A model generated the notes under the pieces. The model was given only the letters and a program-made list of their open reading frames with translations. It made no database searches and had not been told where the DNA came from. This document shows, piece after piece, positions 17,237 to 25,533 of a stretch of DNA of 64,000 bases. Made by a program: the position numbers and the translations under genes. The DNA comes from Tenacibaculum larymnensis. Lineage in GTDB: Bacteria; Bacteroidota; Bacteroidia; Flavobacteriales; Flavobacteriaceae. Each line of letters begins with the position of its first letter. Within the stretch, counting starts at the first letter, position 1. Where the stretch lies: positions 248,001 through 312,000 of the forward strand of contig NZ_JAIWJY010000004.1 of NCBI RefSeq assembly GCF_028829235.1, given 5' to 3'.

Positions 17237-18019
17237 ATGCAAAAACAATTATTATTCTTAGTAGCAATAGTATTTAGTATATCTATTCAAGCACAAGACA
17301 AACTAAAAGGACAAATAATAGACTCCGAGTCTAAAAAGCCTTTGAGTGCGGCTCATATCTTAAACCTTAACAGTGTTGTAGGTACTATAACAAATGAAAA
17401 AGGCCTTTTTGACCTTGTTGCACAAGCAAATGATACTGTATTGGTTTCTTATTTAGGGTACTCCTCAATAAAACTAAAAATTACAAATGATCTTTTAAAA
17501 GGGAATGAAGTTGTAATCTCTTTAGAAGAAAAACCAGAAGAAGTAAAGGAAGTAGTTATTAAATCTACTGAACTTATCGGAGTACTAGAAGTAGATATTA
17601 AACAAGTTCCAAAAGACCGTTTTACAAGAATACATATTAATGGACTTCCTCAAACTTATGAAGTTGGAAGACCTCAAAAAATCTCCTCTCCTATTGCTAA
17701 GTTATTAAACCCAGTTGACTTAGTATATAACCTCTTTGGTAAAAAGCCTAAACAGCTAAAAAAACTTAAAAAACTTAAAAAGGAAGATGATTTACGAAAA
17801 ATGCTAGCAGGTAAGTTTGATCGCGAGGTTATGATGGAATACCTAGAAATGGATAGGGCTGAATTAAATAAACTACTGTCTGATTGCAACTACTCTGAAT
17901 ATTTTATAAAAAAAGCTAGTGACTTGCAATTAATAGAAGCTGTCTTGAACTGTTATGAAAATTATAAAACAACAAAAAAAGGAAAAATAGAGAGGAATAG
18001 AATACCTGATAAAAATTGA
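17237..18019 (+). CDS. Carboxypeptidase-like regulatory-domain envelope protein
   Basis: A 260-residue secreted protein. A signal peptide (MQKQLLFLVAIVFSISIQAQ) is followed by a CarboxypepD_reg-like beta-sandwich at about 22-95, with KLKGQIIDSESKKPLSAAHI and VLVSYLGYSSIKL as in SusC-type N-terminal domains. Unlike SusC it has no plug or barrel. The remaining 150 residues contain a Lys-rich stretch (KKPKQLKKLKKLKKEDD, near 170-186) and an alpha-helical end. Members of this arrangement are common in Flavobacteriaceae without a known job. It is divergent from the cytolysin-like gene across 223 bp of AT-rich DNA and 79 bp upstream of the S41 protease gene. Confidence 0.78.
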   Translation: MQKQLLFLVAIVFSISIQAQDKLKGQIIDSESKKPLSAAHILNLNSVVGTITNEKGLFDLVAQANDTVLVSYLGYSSIKLKITNDLLKGNEVVISLEEKPEEVKEVVIKSTELIGVLEVDIKQVPKDRFTRIHINGLPQTYEVGRPQKISSPIAKLLNPVDLVYNLFGKKPKQLKKLKKLKKEDDLRKMLAGKFDREVMMEYLEMDRAELNKLLSDCNYSEYFIKKASDLQLIEAVLNCYENYKTTKKGKIERNRIPDKN

Positions 18020-18098
18020 TTTTTATGTTAAAAAAGTAGGGTAACTCATATTTTATCTGTTATATTGTTTATAGATTAACAAATAATTACATTAAATA

Positions 18099-19550
18099 AT
18101 GAGAAAAATTATATTACTATCTTTTGCTTTTACGCTTTTTTTAAATTGTAGCAAGGATGATGAAATAGCTGAACCTGCAGAAAATGTCACACTAAACAAC
18201 AAAGTAAACAACTTTGTATGGAAAGCAATGAATTCGTGGTATAATTGGCAAGAGGAAGTTCCTAATTTATCAGATAGTAAAGATGATAACATTAATGATT
18301 ATTACACTTACTTAAACTCCCATAGTACTCCTAGTTCTTTATTTGAAAGTTTAAAACATGCTGATGATGATTTTTCATGGTTTATAGAAGACTATGTTGC
18401 ACAACAACAACAATTTCAAGGAACTTCAAAAACTTTTGGTTTTAGACCTAGTCTTGTTAAAGTTGGTACTACTGATTATGTTGTGATATATATAGAACAT
18501 GTATCAAAAGGTTCTCCTGCAGATTTGGCAGGATTTAAAAGAGGAGATATAATCAATGCTATTAATGGGACTGTAATGACCGTTAGTAATTATAAAACCG
18601 TACTTAACGGATATTACCAAGAAACCTCTGAATTTTCTTTTACAGAAAAAGATGGTACAATTCTAAAAGAAAAGAAAACTATAACACAAGCTGTCGTATC
18701 TGATAACCCAGTACATTTGACTAAAGTTTTTGATAATATTAATGGTAAAAAGGTTGGTTACTTACTTTACAACGGTTTTAGGTCATCATATAATGATGAA
18801 TTAAATGCCGCTTTTGCTGAATTAAAGTCTGCAGGCATTCAAGAACTCGTACTGGACTTAAGAATTAATGGAGGAGGATCTGTGGAAACATCTGCTTATT
18901 TAGCTAGTATGATACATGAAGAAGCAGGTAAAGATAAATTTGCTGAATTGAAATTTAACAAGAAACACGCTCAATACAATGAGCCTTATTATTTTAATAA
19001 TACTTTAAATGTTTATGGAACTGATGGAAAAAAGACTAGTGAAGAAGCTATAAATAGGTTATCAGGTATAAACAAATTATATGTTTTAACTTCTGGCAGT
19101 ACTGCATCAGCAAGTGAAATGATTATAAATGGATTACGTCCTTTTATTGAAGTTAAGTTAATAGGAACTAAAACAGTAGGTAAAAATGAAGGGTCAATAA
19201 CATTATATGACTCACCTACTAGTGATTATACTAATGTAAACGCAGCCAACTCAACTCATAAAATGGCTATGCAACCTATTGTTTTTCAAATATACAATAA
19301 ACTTGGGCAAAACGATTATGGCGATGGATTTGAACCTAATATTTTAATTGAAGAATGGAAGTACTGGGATAATATTTTACCTTTTGGAGACGAAAATGAA
19401 ATAGTCTTAAAAACAGCTTTAGATGATATAAGAGGGGTTTCTGCTAAGTCATTGTACGAAATAAAAAGTTTTGAACATATTAAAACAAATATATCAACCA
19501 ATAAGTTCGAACAAGAAATGTATGTTGATAGTCATTATTTTAACAAGTAA
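18099..19550 (+). CDS. S41-family (C-terminal processing) serine protease lipoprotein
   Basis: A 483-residue envelope protease. The signal peptide ends with LFLNCSKDDE, giving lipid-modified Cys14. An N-terminal helical region precedes a PDZ domain (about 125-195, SPADLAGFKRGDIINAINGT) and the S41 catalytic domain (about 200-440) with LVLDLRINGGG, the Ser-containing motif STASASE (334-340) and the catalytic Lys362 in TVGKNEG. These enzymes cut periplasmic or surface substrates near their C-termini. Length and motif spacing are normal for Bacteroidota S41 lipoproteins. It is followed by a strong terminator. Confidence 0.92.
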   Translation: MRKIILLSFAFTLFLNCSKDDEIAEPAENVTLNNKVNNFVWKAMNSWYNWQEEVPNLSDSKDDNINDYYTYLNSHSTPSSLFESLKHADDDFSWFIEDYVAQQQQFQGTSKTFGFRPSLVKVGTTDYVVIYIEHVSKGSPADLAGFKRGDIINAINGTVMTVSNYKTVLNGYYQETSEFSFTEKDGTILKEKKTITQAVVSDNPVHLTKVFDNINGKKVGYLLYNGFRSSYNDELNAAFAELKSAGIQELVLDLRINGGGSVETSAYLASMIHEEAGKDKFAELKFNKKHAQYNEPYYFNNTLNVYGTDGKKTSEEAINRLSGINKLYVLTSGSTASASEMIINGLRPFIEVKLIGTKTVGKNEGSITLYDSPTSDYTNVNAANSTHKMAMQPIVFQIYNKLGQNDYGDGFEPNILIEEWKYWDNILPFGDENEIVLKTALDDIRGVSAKSLYEIKSFEHIKTNISTNKFEQEMYVDSHYFNK

Positions 19551-19561
19551 TATAATGTAAG

Positions 19562-19592
19562 AAAAAGCAGCAAAATTTTGCTGCTTTTTTTA
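19562..19592 (+). terminator. Terminator after the S41 protease
   Basis: A perfect inverted repeat AAAAAGCAGCAAAA / TTTTGCTGCTTTTT with a T-tail lies 12 bp after the stop codon. Confidence 0.88.
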
Positions 19593-19661
19593 TGCTTCTA
19601 TTTCATCCAAAAGAATTAAATTTACGCCTTTAAAACAACACACAAACACAACTATAACATA

Positions 19662-22600
19662 ATGATTCATTTCTTTGGAAACGTAAACAGTAAAATATTT
19701 GCTGTTCAAACAACAGAAGAATTAACATCTGAAACAATTTCGAAGTTAACTTGGTTATTTGGCAACCAACCGAAAATAAACGCGGCGTCTCTTGACGCCT
19801 TTTTTGTTGGGCCTAGAGCAGCTATGATTACTCCTTGGAGTACAAATGCTGTTGAAATTACCCAAAACATGGGTATTTCTGGAATCATCAGAATTGAAGA
19901 ATTCGAAGCAGTTACTGACGATTTTTCTGATTTTGACCCAATGATTTCTCAAAAGTTTAGTGGATTAAACCAAGAAACTTTTACTATCAATATTCAACCT
20001 GAACCAATTCTAGAGATTGATGACATTGCTGCTTATAATGAGCAAGAAGGGTTGGCTTTAAGTGATGAAGAAATAGCTTATCTAGAAGAAGTAGCTGCTA
20101 AAATTGGTAGAAAATTAACAGATTCTGAAGTATTTGGATTCTCTCAAGTAAATTCAGAACACTGTCGTCATAAAATTTTCAATGGAACTTTTGTTATTGA
20201 TGGAGAAGAAATGCCTACTTCTTTATTCAAGTTAATTAAAGAAACATCAAAGCAAAATCCAAACGATATTGTATCTGCTTATAAGGACAATGTTGCTTTT
20301 GTAAAAGGACCAAAAGTGGAACAATTTGCTCCGAAGAGTGCAGATAAACCAGATTTTTACGAAACAAAAGAGTTTGAATCTGTTATTTCATTAAAAGCTG
20401 AAACACACAACTTCCCTACTACTGTAGAACCTTTTAATGGTGCAGCTACAGGGTCAGGTGGAGAAATTCGCGATAGATTAGCTGGTGGAAAAGGATCTTT
20501 ACCATTGGCTGGAACTGCTGTTTATATGACTTCTTATTCTCGTTTAGAAGAGAATCGTCCTTGGGAAAAAGGAATGGATGAACGTAAATGGTTATACCAA
20601 ACTCCAATGGATATCTTAATCAAAGCATCTAATGGAGCTTCTGATTTTGGTAATAAATTCGGTCAACCATTAATCTGTGGTTCTGTCTTAACTTTTGAAC
20701 ATGAAGAAGATGCTCGCAAACTTGGTTTCGACAAAGTAATCATGCAAGCGGGTGGTATTGGATATGGTAAAAAAGAGCAAGCATTGAAAGATACTCCACA
20801 AGAAGGAGATAAAATAGTTATTCTTGGAGGTGAGAACTACCGTATTGGTATGGGAGGAGCTGCGGTTTCTTCTGCTGATACTGGAGAATTTTCTTCAGGA
20901 ATAGAATTAAACGCTGTTCAGCGTTCAAACCCAGAGATGCAAAAACGTGCTGCCAATGCCGTTCGTGGTATGGTAGAAAGTGATGAGAACTTTATTGTAT
21001 CTATTCACGATCACGGAGCTGGTGGACACTTAAACTGTTTATCTGAATTAGTGGAAGATACTGGTGGAAACATCGATTTAGATAAATTACCAGTAGGTGA
21101 CCCTACTCTATCTGATAAAGAGATTATTGGTAATGAATCTCAAGAGCGTATGGGATTAGTGATTGCTGAAAAGCATATTGATACTCTTAACAAAATTGCT
21201 GAGCGTGAACGTTCACCAATGTACACTGTTGGTGATGTTACTGGTGACCACCGTTTTACTTTTGAATCTAAAACCAACGGTAATAAACCGATGGATTTAG
21301 CTTTAGAAGATATGTTTGGTAGTTCTCCTAAAACGATTATGACTGATAATACCGTAGATCGTAATTACGCTGAAGTTGAGTATTCTAAAGAAAATTTCAC
21401 TAACTACTTAGAACAAGTTTTACAATTAGAAGCTGTTGCCTGTAAAGATTGGTTAACAAATAAAGTTGACCGTTGTGTTGGAGGAAAAGTAGCTAAGCAA
21501 CAATGTGTTGGTTCCTTACAAATTCCATTGAACAATGTAGGTGTGATGGCGTTAGACTATAAAGGTAAAGAAGGTATTGCTACTACAATTGGACACTCTC
21601 CTATTTCAGGATTGATTGATCCAGAAGCAGGAAGTAAAAACTCAATTGCTGAAGCATTAACTAATATTGTATGGGCCCCTTTAAAAGACGGATTACAATC
21701 GGTTTCATTATCAGCAAACTGGATGTGGCCTTGTAAAAATGAAGGAGAAGATGCTCGTTTATACAAAGCGGTAAAGGCTGTTTCTGAGTTTTCTATTGAT
21801 TTAGGAATCAATGTTCCTACAGGAAAAGATTCTTTATCAATGAAACAGAAATACCCTAATGAAGAAGTAATTTCTCCAGGTACTGTAGTTATTTCTGCTG
21901 CAGCTAACTGTAACGATATCAATAAAGTTGTAGAACCTGTTTTACAACCAAACAAAGGAGATATTTATTATATCAATTTATCACAAGATGAATTTAAATT
22001 AGGAGGAAGTTCGTTTGCGCAAATAGTAAACAAATTAGGTAACTCTGCTCCTACTATTGCTAATAATGAATTCTTTAAATCAGCATTTAATGTTTTACAG
22101 AGTTTAATAAAAGAAGGAAAAATCGTTGCAGGACATGATGTTGCATCTGGAGGATTAATTACTACTTTATTAGAATTGTGTTTTGCAGATGTGAATGTAG
22201 GTGCTAATTTAGATTTATCTACTTTAAAGGAAACTGACAGTATTAAATTATTATTTGCTGAAAACTCAGGAATTGTTTTCCAATCAGTAGATTCTTCTGT
22301 AGAGCAAATTTTAGCAGATAATAATATTGAATTCTTCAAAATAGGTTCAGTAACTGAATCTGACAGATTAAATATTAAAAACGGAACTGATATTTTTGCT
22401 TTATCTGTTGCTGAGCTAAGAGATACTTGGTATAAGACTTCTTATTTATTAGATCAAAAACAAACAGCAAACGGTTTAGCTAAAGATCGTTTTGATAATT
22501 ATAAAAACCAACCATTAAAATACACATTCCCAACTAATTTTACAGGAGAATTAGCTGATACAGTTGGTACTGTAACAACTAGTAGACCAAAAGCTGCAAT

Positions 22601-23330
22601 TATTCGTGAAAAAGGTTCTAACTCTGAACGTGAAATGGCAAACGCTATGTATTTGGCTGGTTTTGATGTGAAAGATGTTCACATGACAGATTTAATTTCT
22701 GGTCGTGAAACTTTAGAAGATATTCAATTCATTGGTGCTGTTGGAGGTTTTTCTAATTCAGATGTGTTAGGTTCTGCTAAAGGATGGGCTGGAGCATTCT
22801 TATATAATGAAAAAGCAAATACTGCTTTGAAAAATTTCTTTAAAAGAGAAGATACGCTTTCAGTTGGTATTTGTAACGGATGTCAGTTGTTTATGGAATT
22901 AGAACTTATTAATCCTGAACATAATGAACATGGTAAAATGCTTCACAATGAATCTAAAAAACACGAAAGTTCGTTTACATCTGTAAAAGTTCAAGAAAAT
23001 AATTCAGTAATGTTATCTAGTTTAGCGGGAACTGAATTAGGGGTTTGGATTTCTCATGGAGAAGGAAAATTCAATTTACCAGAAACTGAAAACAATTATA
23101 ATATTGTTGCGAAGTATGGTTATGAAGGATATCCTAATAATCCAAATGGATCAGATTATAACACAGCAATGCTATGTGATAAGACTGGTCGTCATTTAGT
23201 AACTATGCCACATATTGAGCGTTCTACTTTCCAATGGAACTGGGCTAACTATCCACAAGACAGACAAGATGAAGTTTCTCCTTGGTTAGAAGCTTTTGTG
23301 AATGCAAGAAAATGGATAAAAAATAAGTAG
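19662..23330 (+). CDS. purL: Phosphoribosylformylglycinamidine synthase (large PurL)
   Basis: A 1222-residue single-chain FGAM synthase that converts FGAR, glutamine and ATP to FGAM in purine synthesis. The N-terminal PurS-like domain is followed by two AIR-synthase-like halves; QVNSEHCRHKIF, KAETHNFPTTVEPFNGAATGSGGEIRD and HDHGAGGHLN are the canonical blocks of the first half. The C-terminal glutaminase domain starts near residue 970 and carries the nucleophile in GICNGCQLF (Cys1074). Length is slightly below the proteobacterial enzyme but all domains are intact. It is monocistronic; the stretch after it is the palindrome array. Confidence 0.97.
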   Translation: MIHFFGNVNSKIFAVQTTEELTSETISKLTWLFGNQPKINAASLDAFFVGPRAAMITPWSTNAVEITQNMGISGIIRIEEFEAVTDDFSDFDPMISQKFSGLNQETFTINIQPEPILEIDDIAAYNEQEGLALSDEEIAYLEEVAAKIGRKLTDSEVFGFSQVNSEHCRHKIFNGTFVIDGEEMPTSLFKLIKETSKQNPNDIVSAYKDNVAFVKGPKVEQFAPKSADKPDFYETKEFESVISLKAETHNFPTTVEPFNGAATGSGGEIRDRLAGGKGSLPLAGTAVYMTSYSRLEENRPWEKGMDERKWLYQTPMDILIKASNGASDFGNKFGQPLICGSVLTFEHEEDARKLGFDKVIMQAGGIGYGKKEQALKDTPQEGDKIVILGGENYRIGMGGAAVSSADTGEFSSGIELNAVQRSNPEMQKRAANAVRGMVESDENFIVSIHDHGAGGHLNCLSELVEDTGGNIDLDKLPVGDPTLSDKEIIGNESQERMGLVIAEKHIDTLNKIAERERSPMYTVGDVTGDHRFTFESKTNGNKPMDLALEDMFGSSPKTIMTDNTVDRNYAEVEYSKENFTNYLEQVLQLEAVACKDWLTNKVDRCVGGKVAKQQCVGSLQIPLNNVGVMALDYKGKEGIATTIGHSPISGLIDPEAGSKNSIAEALTNIVWAPLKDGLQSVSLSANWMWPCKNEGEDARLYKAVKAVSEFSIDLGINVPTGKDSLSMKQKYPNEEVISPGTVVISAAANCNDINKVVEPVLQPNKGDIYYINLSQDEFKLGGSSFAQIVNKLGNSAPTIANNEFFKSAFNVLQSLIKEGKIVAGHDVASGGLITTLLELCFADVNVGANLDLSTLKETDSIKLLFAENSGIVFQSVDSSVEQILADNNIEFFKIGSVTESDRLNIKNGTDIFALSVAELRDTWYKTSYLLDQKQTANGLAKDRFDNYKNQPLKYTFPTNFTGELADTVGTVTTSRPKAAIIREKGSNSEREMANAMYLAGFDVKDVHMTDLISGRETLEDIQFIGAVGGFSNSDVLGSAKGWAGAFLYNEKANTALKNFFKREDTLSVGICNGCQLFMELELINPEHNEHGKMLHNESKKHESSFTSVKVQENNSVMLSSLAGTELGVWISHGEGKFNLPETENNYNIVAKYGYEGYPNNPNGSDYNTAMLCDKTGRHLVTMPHIERSTFQWNWANYPQDRQDEVSPWLEAFVNARKWIKNK

Positions 23331-23352
23331 AATACTACATTCTCAACTACAA

Positions 23353-23386
23353 AAAGCACTCTGTAAATAGGGTGCTTCTTTTTTTT
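23353..23386 (+). terminator. Terminator after purL
   Basis: AAAGCAC pairs with GTGCTTC-type bases (GTGCTT at 23372-23377) around a 12-nt loop and runs into nine pyrimidines. The T-run merges with the first palindrome of the downstream array. Confidence 0.7.
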
Positions 23387-23398
23387 ACAAAAGTAAAC
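23384..23398. promoter_or_regulatory. Operator-like palindrome 1
   Basis: TTTAC-AAAA-GTAAAC. First of eight sites in the purL-regulator gap that share the consensus GTTTAC-N4-GTAAAC with a constant 4-bp spacer. Confidence 0.6.
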
Positions 23399-23412
23399 AT
23401 AAAGATCGATAA

Positions 23413-23427
23413 TTTACATTTGTTAAC
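23413..23427. promoter_or_regulatory. Operator-like palindrome 2
   Basis: TTTAC-ATTT-GTTAAC, one substitution from consensus in the right arm, same 4-bp spacer; centre 29 bp from site 1. Confidence 0.5.
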
Positions 23428-23439
23428 TACAAAACAGTC

Positions 23440-23453
23440 GTTACAATTGTAAT
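23440..23453. promoter_or_regulatory. Operator-like palindrome 3
   Basis: GTTAC-AATT-GTAAT. The inner TTAC-AATT-GTAA part is a perfect palindrome and is repeated exactly at site 5. Confidence 0.5.
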
Positions 23454-23722
23454 TATCTTCCACAATTATATTTATAAGTAAAGTATTCTACATCTATATA
23501 AACATAGCTACCTCTTTATGATTATCAGTACTTATAAATATCAGCAGTTTAAAGTATTTATATAAGCTTTATAATTTTTATATGCTGATTTTTAAGATTC
23601 TGAAGTTTATTTTAAAAAGAAACTATTATTCCTGATATTCTGGCTCTATTCTGTTGTTTACAACCTATTAAATAGGCATCAATAACTGTAAAATGAAGCT
23701 TTAACTGTTAGTTTTTTAGTGT

Positions 23723-23738
23723 GTTAACATAGGTAAAC
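23723..23738. promoter_or_regulatory. Operator-like palindrome 4
   Basis: GTTAAC-ATAG-GTAAAC. Right arm perfect, left arm with one change, 4-bp spacer. Confidence 0.55.
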
Positions 23739-23762
23739 AACAGAAATACTGGTATTTTACAT

Positions 23763-23776
23763 ATTACAATTGTAAT
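23763..23776. promoter_or_regulatory. Operator-like palindrome 5
   Basis: ATTAC-AATT-GTAAT, a perfect 14-bp palindrome with the same core as site 3. Confidence 0.5.
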
Positions 23777-23914
23777 CATGTCTTTTTATTTGCAATATAA
23801 CTTTTTCTTATAAACCTATCGTAACTTATTATTTTTCAGTTGATTATTTGCTTTATGCTAAAGTTTTACATGAATACATGTATGGTAAATCTTAAAAAAA
23901 TCACTCTTTTTCTT

Positions 23915-23930
23915 GTTTACAATTATAAAA
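23915..23930. promoter_or_regulatory. Operator-like palindrome 6 (one weak arm)
   Basis: GTTTAC-AATT-ATAAAA. Left arm perfect, right arm with two changes from GTAAAC. Confidence 0.4.
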
Positions 23931-23938
23931 CAGTTTAT

Positions 23939-23954
23939 ATTTACAACTGTAAAC
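23939..23954. promoter_or_regulatory. Operator-like palindrome 7
   Basis: TTTAC-AACT-GTAAAC, 4-bp spacer; it lies 28 bp before the regulator start codon. Confidence 0.6.
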
Positions 23955-23964
23955 AACCCCTAAT

Positions 23965-23980
23965 GTTTACATAAGTAAAC
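23965..23980. promoter_or_regulatory. Operator-like palindrome 8, at the regulator start
   Basis: GTTTAC-ATAA-GTAAAC has both arms perfect. It ends 2 bp before the ATG at 23983, so a bound protein would block transcription or translation start of the regulator. Confidence 0.7.
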
Positions 23981-23982
23981 AA

Positions 23983-24408
23983 ATGATAGAAAGACTAAAA
24001 CAGATATTAGATTATTACAATTTATCGGCGTCAAGTTTTGCAGATAAAATTGATGTACCAAGGTCTAGCATTTCTCACCTATTATCAGGAAGAAATAAAC
24101 CGAGTCTAGATTTTATTATAAAAGTTGAAACGGCTTTTGATGAAGTTGACCTTAATTGGTTAGTATATGGTAAAGGCTATTTTCCAAAAAATACAGAAAA
24201 TCACAAAAAAGAGATAAAAATAGAGAAAAGTGAAGCTCCTTCTCTGTTTAATGAAAATCCTGTATTTGACCAAGAACCCGAAAAAAAATCAAATACGCAA
24301 TTCTCAGAGAACCCTTCAAAACAAAAAGAATCTGCCGCTTTTAGAGAAATTAAAAACATTTTGGTTTTATATGACGATGGAACCTTTGAAGATTACAAAA
24401 AAAGATAA
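23983..24408 (+). CDS. XRE-family helix-turn-helix regulator
   Basis: A 141-residue DNA-binding protein. Residues 1-62 form a lambda-repressor-like HTH: MIERLKQILDYYNLSASSF, then ADKIDVPRSSISHLLSGRN (turn and recognition helix) and PSLDFIIKVETAF, followed by VDLNWLVYGKG, a block typical of small flavobacterial XRE proteins. Residues 63-141 are charged and low-complexity (KKEIKIEKSEAP, EPEKKSNTQ) with no known effector domain; the last 30 residues (EIKNILVLYDDGTFEDYKKR) may form a strand-helix unit. The preceding 600 bp hold eight palindromes, the last touching its start codon, so autoregulation is likely. Target genes elsewhere are unknown. Confidence 0.85.
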   Translation: MIERLKQILDYYNLSASSFADKIDVPRSSISHLLSGRNKPSLDFIIKVETAFDEVDLNWLVYGKGYFPKNTENHKKEIKIEKSEAPSLFNENPVFDQEPEKKSNTQFSENPSKQKESAAFREIKNILVLYDDGTFEDYKKR

Positions 24409-24636
24409 TAGTATAAATGATTCCCTAACAATCCCCTAAGAATTTAATGTGCTATAAAATTCAAATAACCCCTCGGTATTTGTTTCCCCTTACAAACCGT
24501 TTGGATTTTATAAATCATTAATAACTAAACTCCCCTAAGACTTATTTCCCCTTTGAGTTGAGTTTAGAAATTGTCCCCCAAGGCAACCCCTCGTGCTTGC
24601 CCCCTTACAAGCAAATCAACCCCTTAAAATAGAAGA
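24409..24636 (+). other. C-run-rich stretch after the regulator; no gene seen
   Basis: Between the regulator stop and the next terminator there is no plausible reading frame. Runs of four or five C, mostly in CCCCT context, occur at 24433, 24469, 24486, 24532, 24548, 24575, 24587, 24600 and 24620 (plus CCCT at 24423), with almost no G-runs on the same strand. One more CCCCT lies upstream at 23957, between palindromes 7 and 8. In a genome of about 30% GC this is far from random. It may be a long 3' UTR or a small RNA ending at the terminator at 24637. Confidence 0.55.
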
Positions 24637-24669
24637 AGCCTGTATTATAAAAATAATACAGGCTTTTTT
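24637..24669. terminator. Bidirectional terminator
   Basis: A perfect 12-bp stem (AGCCTGTATTAT / ATAATACAGGCT) with an AAAA loop and T-run. It ends the regulator or C-run transcript on the plus strand and can also serve fabG on the minus strand. Confidence 0.88.
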
Positions 24670-24692
24670 GATTTTATTTTTTTAAATAAATT

Positions 24693-25439
24693 CTATGTTA
24701 ACATTCCTCCATCAACAGATAAGGTTTGTCCTGTAATGTAAGAACTCATATCTGATGCTAAGAAAACACAAGCATTAGCAATATCTTGTGGGGTGCCTCC
24801 TCTTTTTAAAGGAATTTCGTTTCTCCAACCTTCAACAACTTTTTCATCTAATTTTGCAGTCATCTCTGTTTCAATAAAACCTGGAGCAACAACATTACTA
24901 CGAATATTACGAGAACCTAATTCTAAAGCTACTGATTTAGAGAATCCTAAAATTCCTGCTTTTGAAGCTGCATAATTTGCTTGACCAGCATTTCCTTTTA
25001 ATCCAACAACAGAACTCATATTAATAATTGATCCTGCACGTTGCTTCATCATTGGACGAATTACTGCTTTTGTTAAATTGAAAACCGATTTTAAATTTAC
25101 TTCAATTACTTTATCAAAATCATCTTCAGAAATACGCATTAACAAATTATCTTTTGTAATACCTGCATTGTTTACCAACACATCAATAGTTCCGAATTCT
25201 GCTAAAACATTTTTTGCTAACTCTTGAGCTGCATCAAACTCTGCTGCATTAGATTGATATCCTTTAGCGTTTACTCCTAATTCTTTCAATTCATTTTCTA
25301 AAGCAGTTGCTGCCTCAACAGAAGAGTTATACGTAAATGCAACATTACATCCTTGGTTTGCAAACTCTAATGCAATTCCTCTACCAATTCCTCTGGTAGC
25401 TCCTGTAATAATTGCTGTTTTATTTTCTAAAAGTTTCAT
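24693..25439 (-). CDS. fabG: 3-oxoacyl-[acyl-carrier-protein] reductase
   Basis: A 248-residue short-chain dehydrogenase that reduces 3-oxoacyl-ACP with NADPH in fatty-acid elongation. It shows the TGATRGIGRGIA cofactor loop (about 13-24), NNAGIT (about 90-95), the catalytic Ser in NMSSVVG, and YAASKAG with the Tyr-x3-Lys pair, ending with GQTLSVDGGML. The closeness to canonical FabG rather than to a general SDR is high. It is read alone on the minus strand, between the regulator region and the M16 protease; a hairpin (25475-25510) separates it from the latter. Confidence 0.93.
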   Translation of the reverse strand: MKLLENKTAIITGATRGIGRGIALEFANQGCNVAFTYNSSVEAATALENELKELGVNAKGYQSNAAEFDAAQELAKNVLAEFGTIDVLVNNAGITKDNLLMRISEDDFDKVIEVNLKSVFNLTKAVIRPMMKQRAGSIINMSSVVGLKGNAGQANYAASKAGILGFSKSVALELGSRNIRSNVVAPGFIETEMTAKLDEKVVEGWRNEIPLKRGGTPQDIANACVFLASDMSSYITGQTLSVDGGMLT

Positions 25440-25474
25440 TTATTAGTTGTTTTAATAGGGTCAAATATAAAAAG

Positions 25475-25510
25475 AAAATCCTGCTAAAGATTATTTTTTA
25501 GCAGGATTTT
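25475..25510 (-). terminator. Terminator after the M16 protease
   Basis: Inverted repeat AAAATCCTGCTAAA / TTTAGCAGGATTTT, about 24 bp past the stop codon of the M16 gene on the minus strand. Confidence 0.85.
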
Positions 25511-25533
25511 ATATTGATATAAACTTTAATAGA

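Noticed and set aside
17755..17785. AAACTTAAAA-type short repeats as a tandem-repeat locus
   Set aside because: Only two to three copies encoding KKLKKLKK, in frame, as expected for a Lys-rich stretch.
23384..23982. Palindrome array as an origin, iteron set or parS centromere
   Set aside because: No DnaA-box cluster (TTATNCACA) or dnaA/parAB genes nearby, and the core does not match parS. An XRE gene with a site at its start codon explains it better.
23384..23982. Palindrome array as a CRISPR
   Set aside because: Repeats are short and imperfect, spacing is irregular (about 25 to 280 bp), and no cas genes are present.
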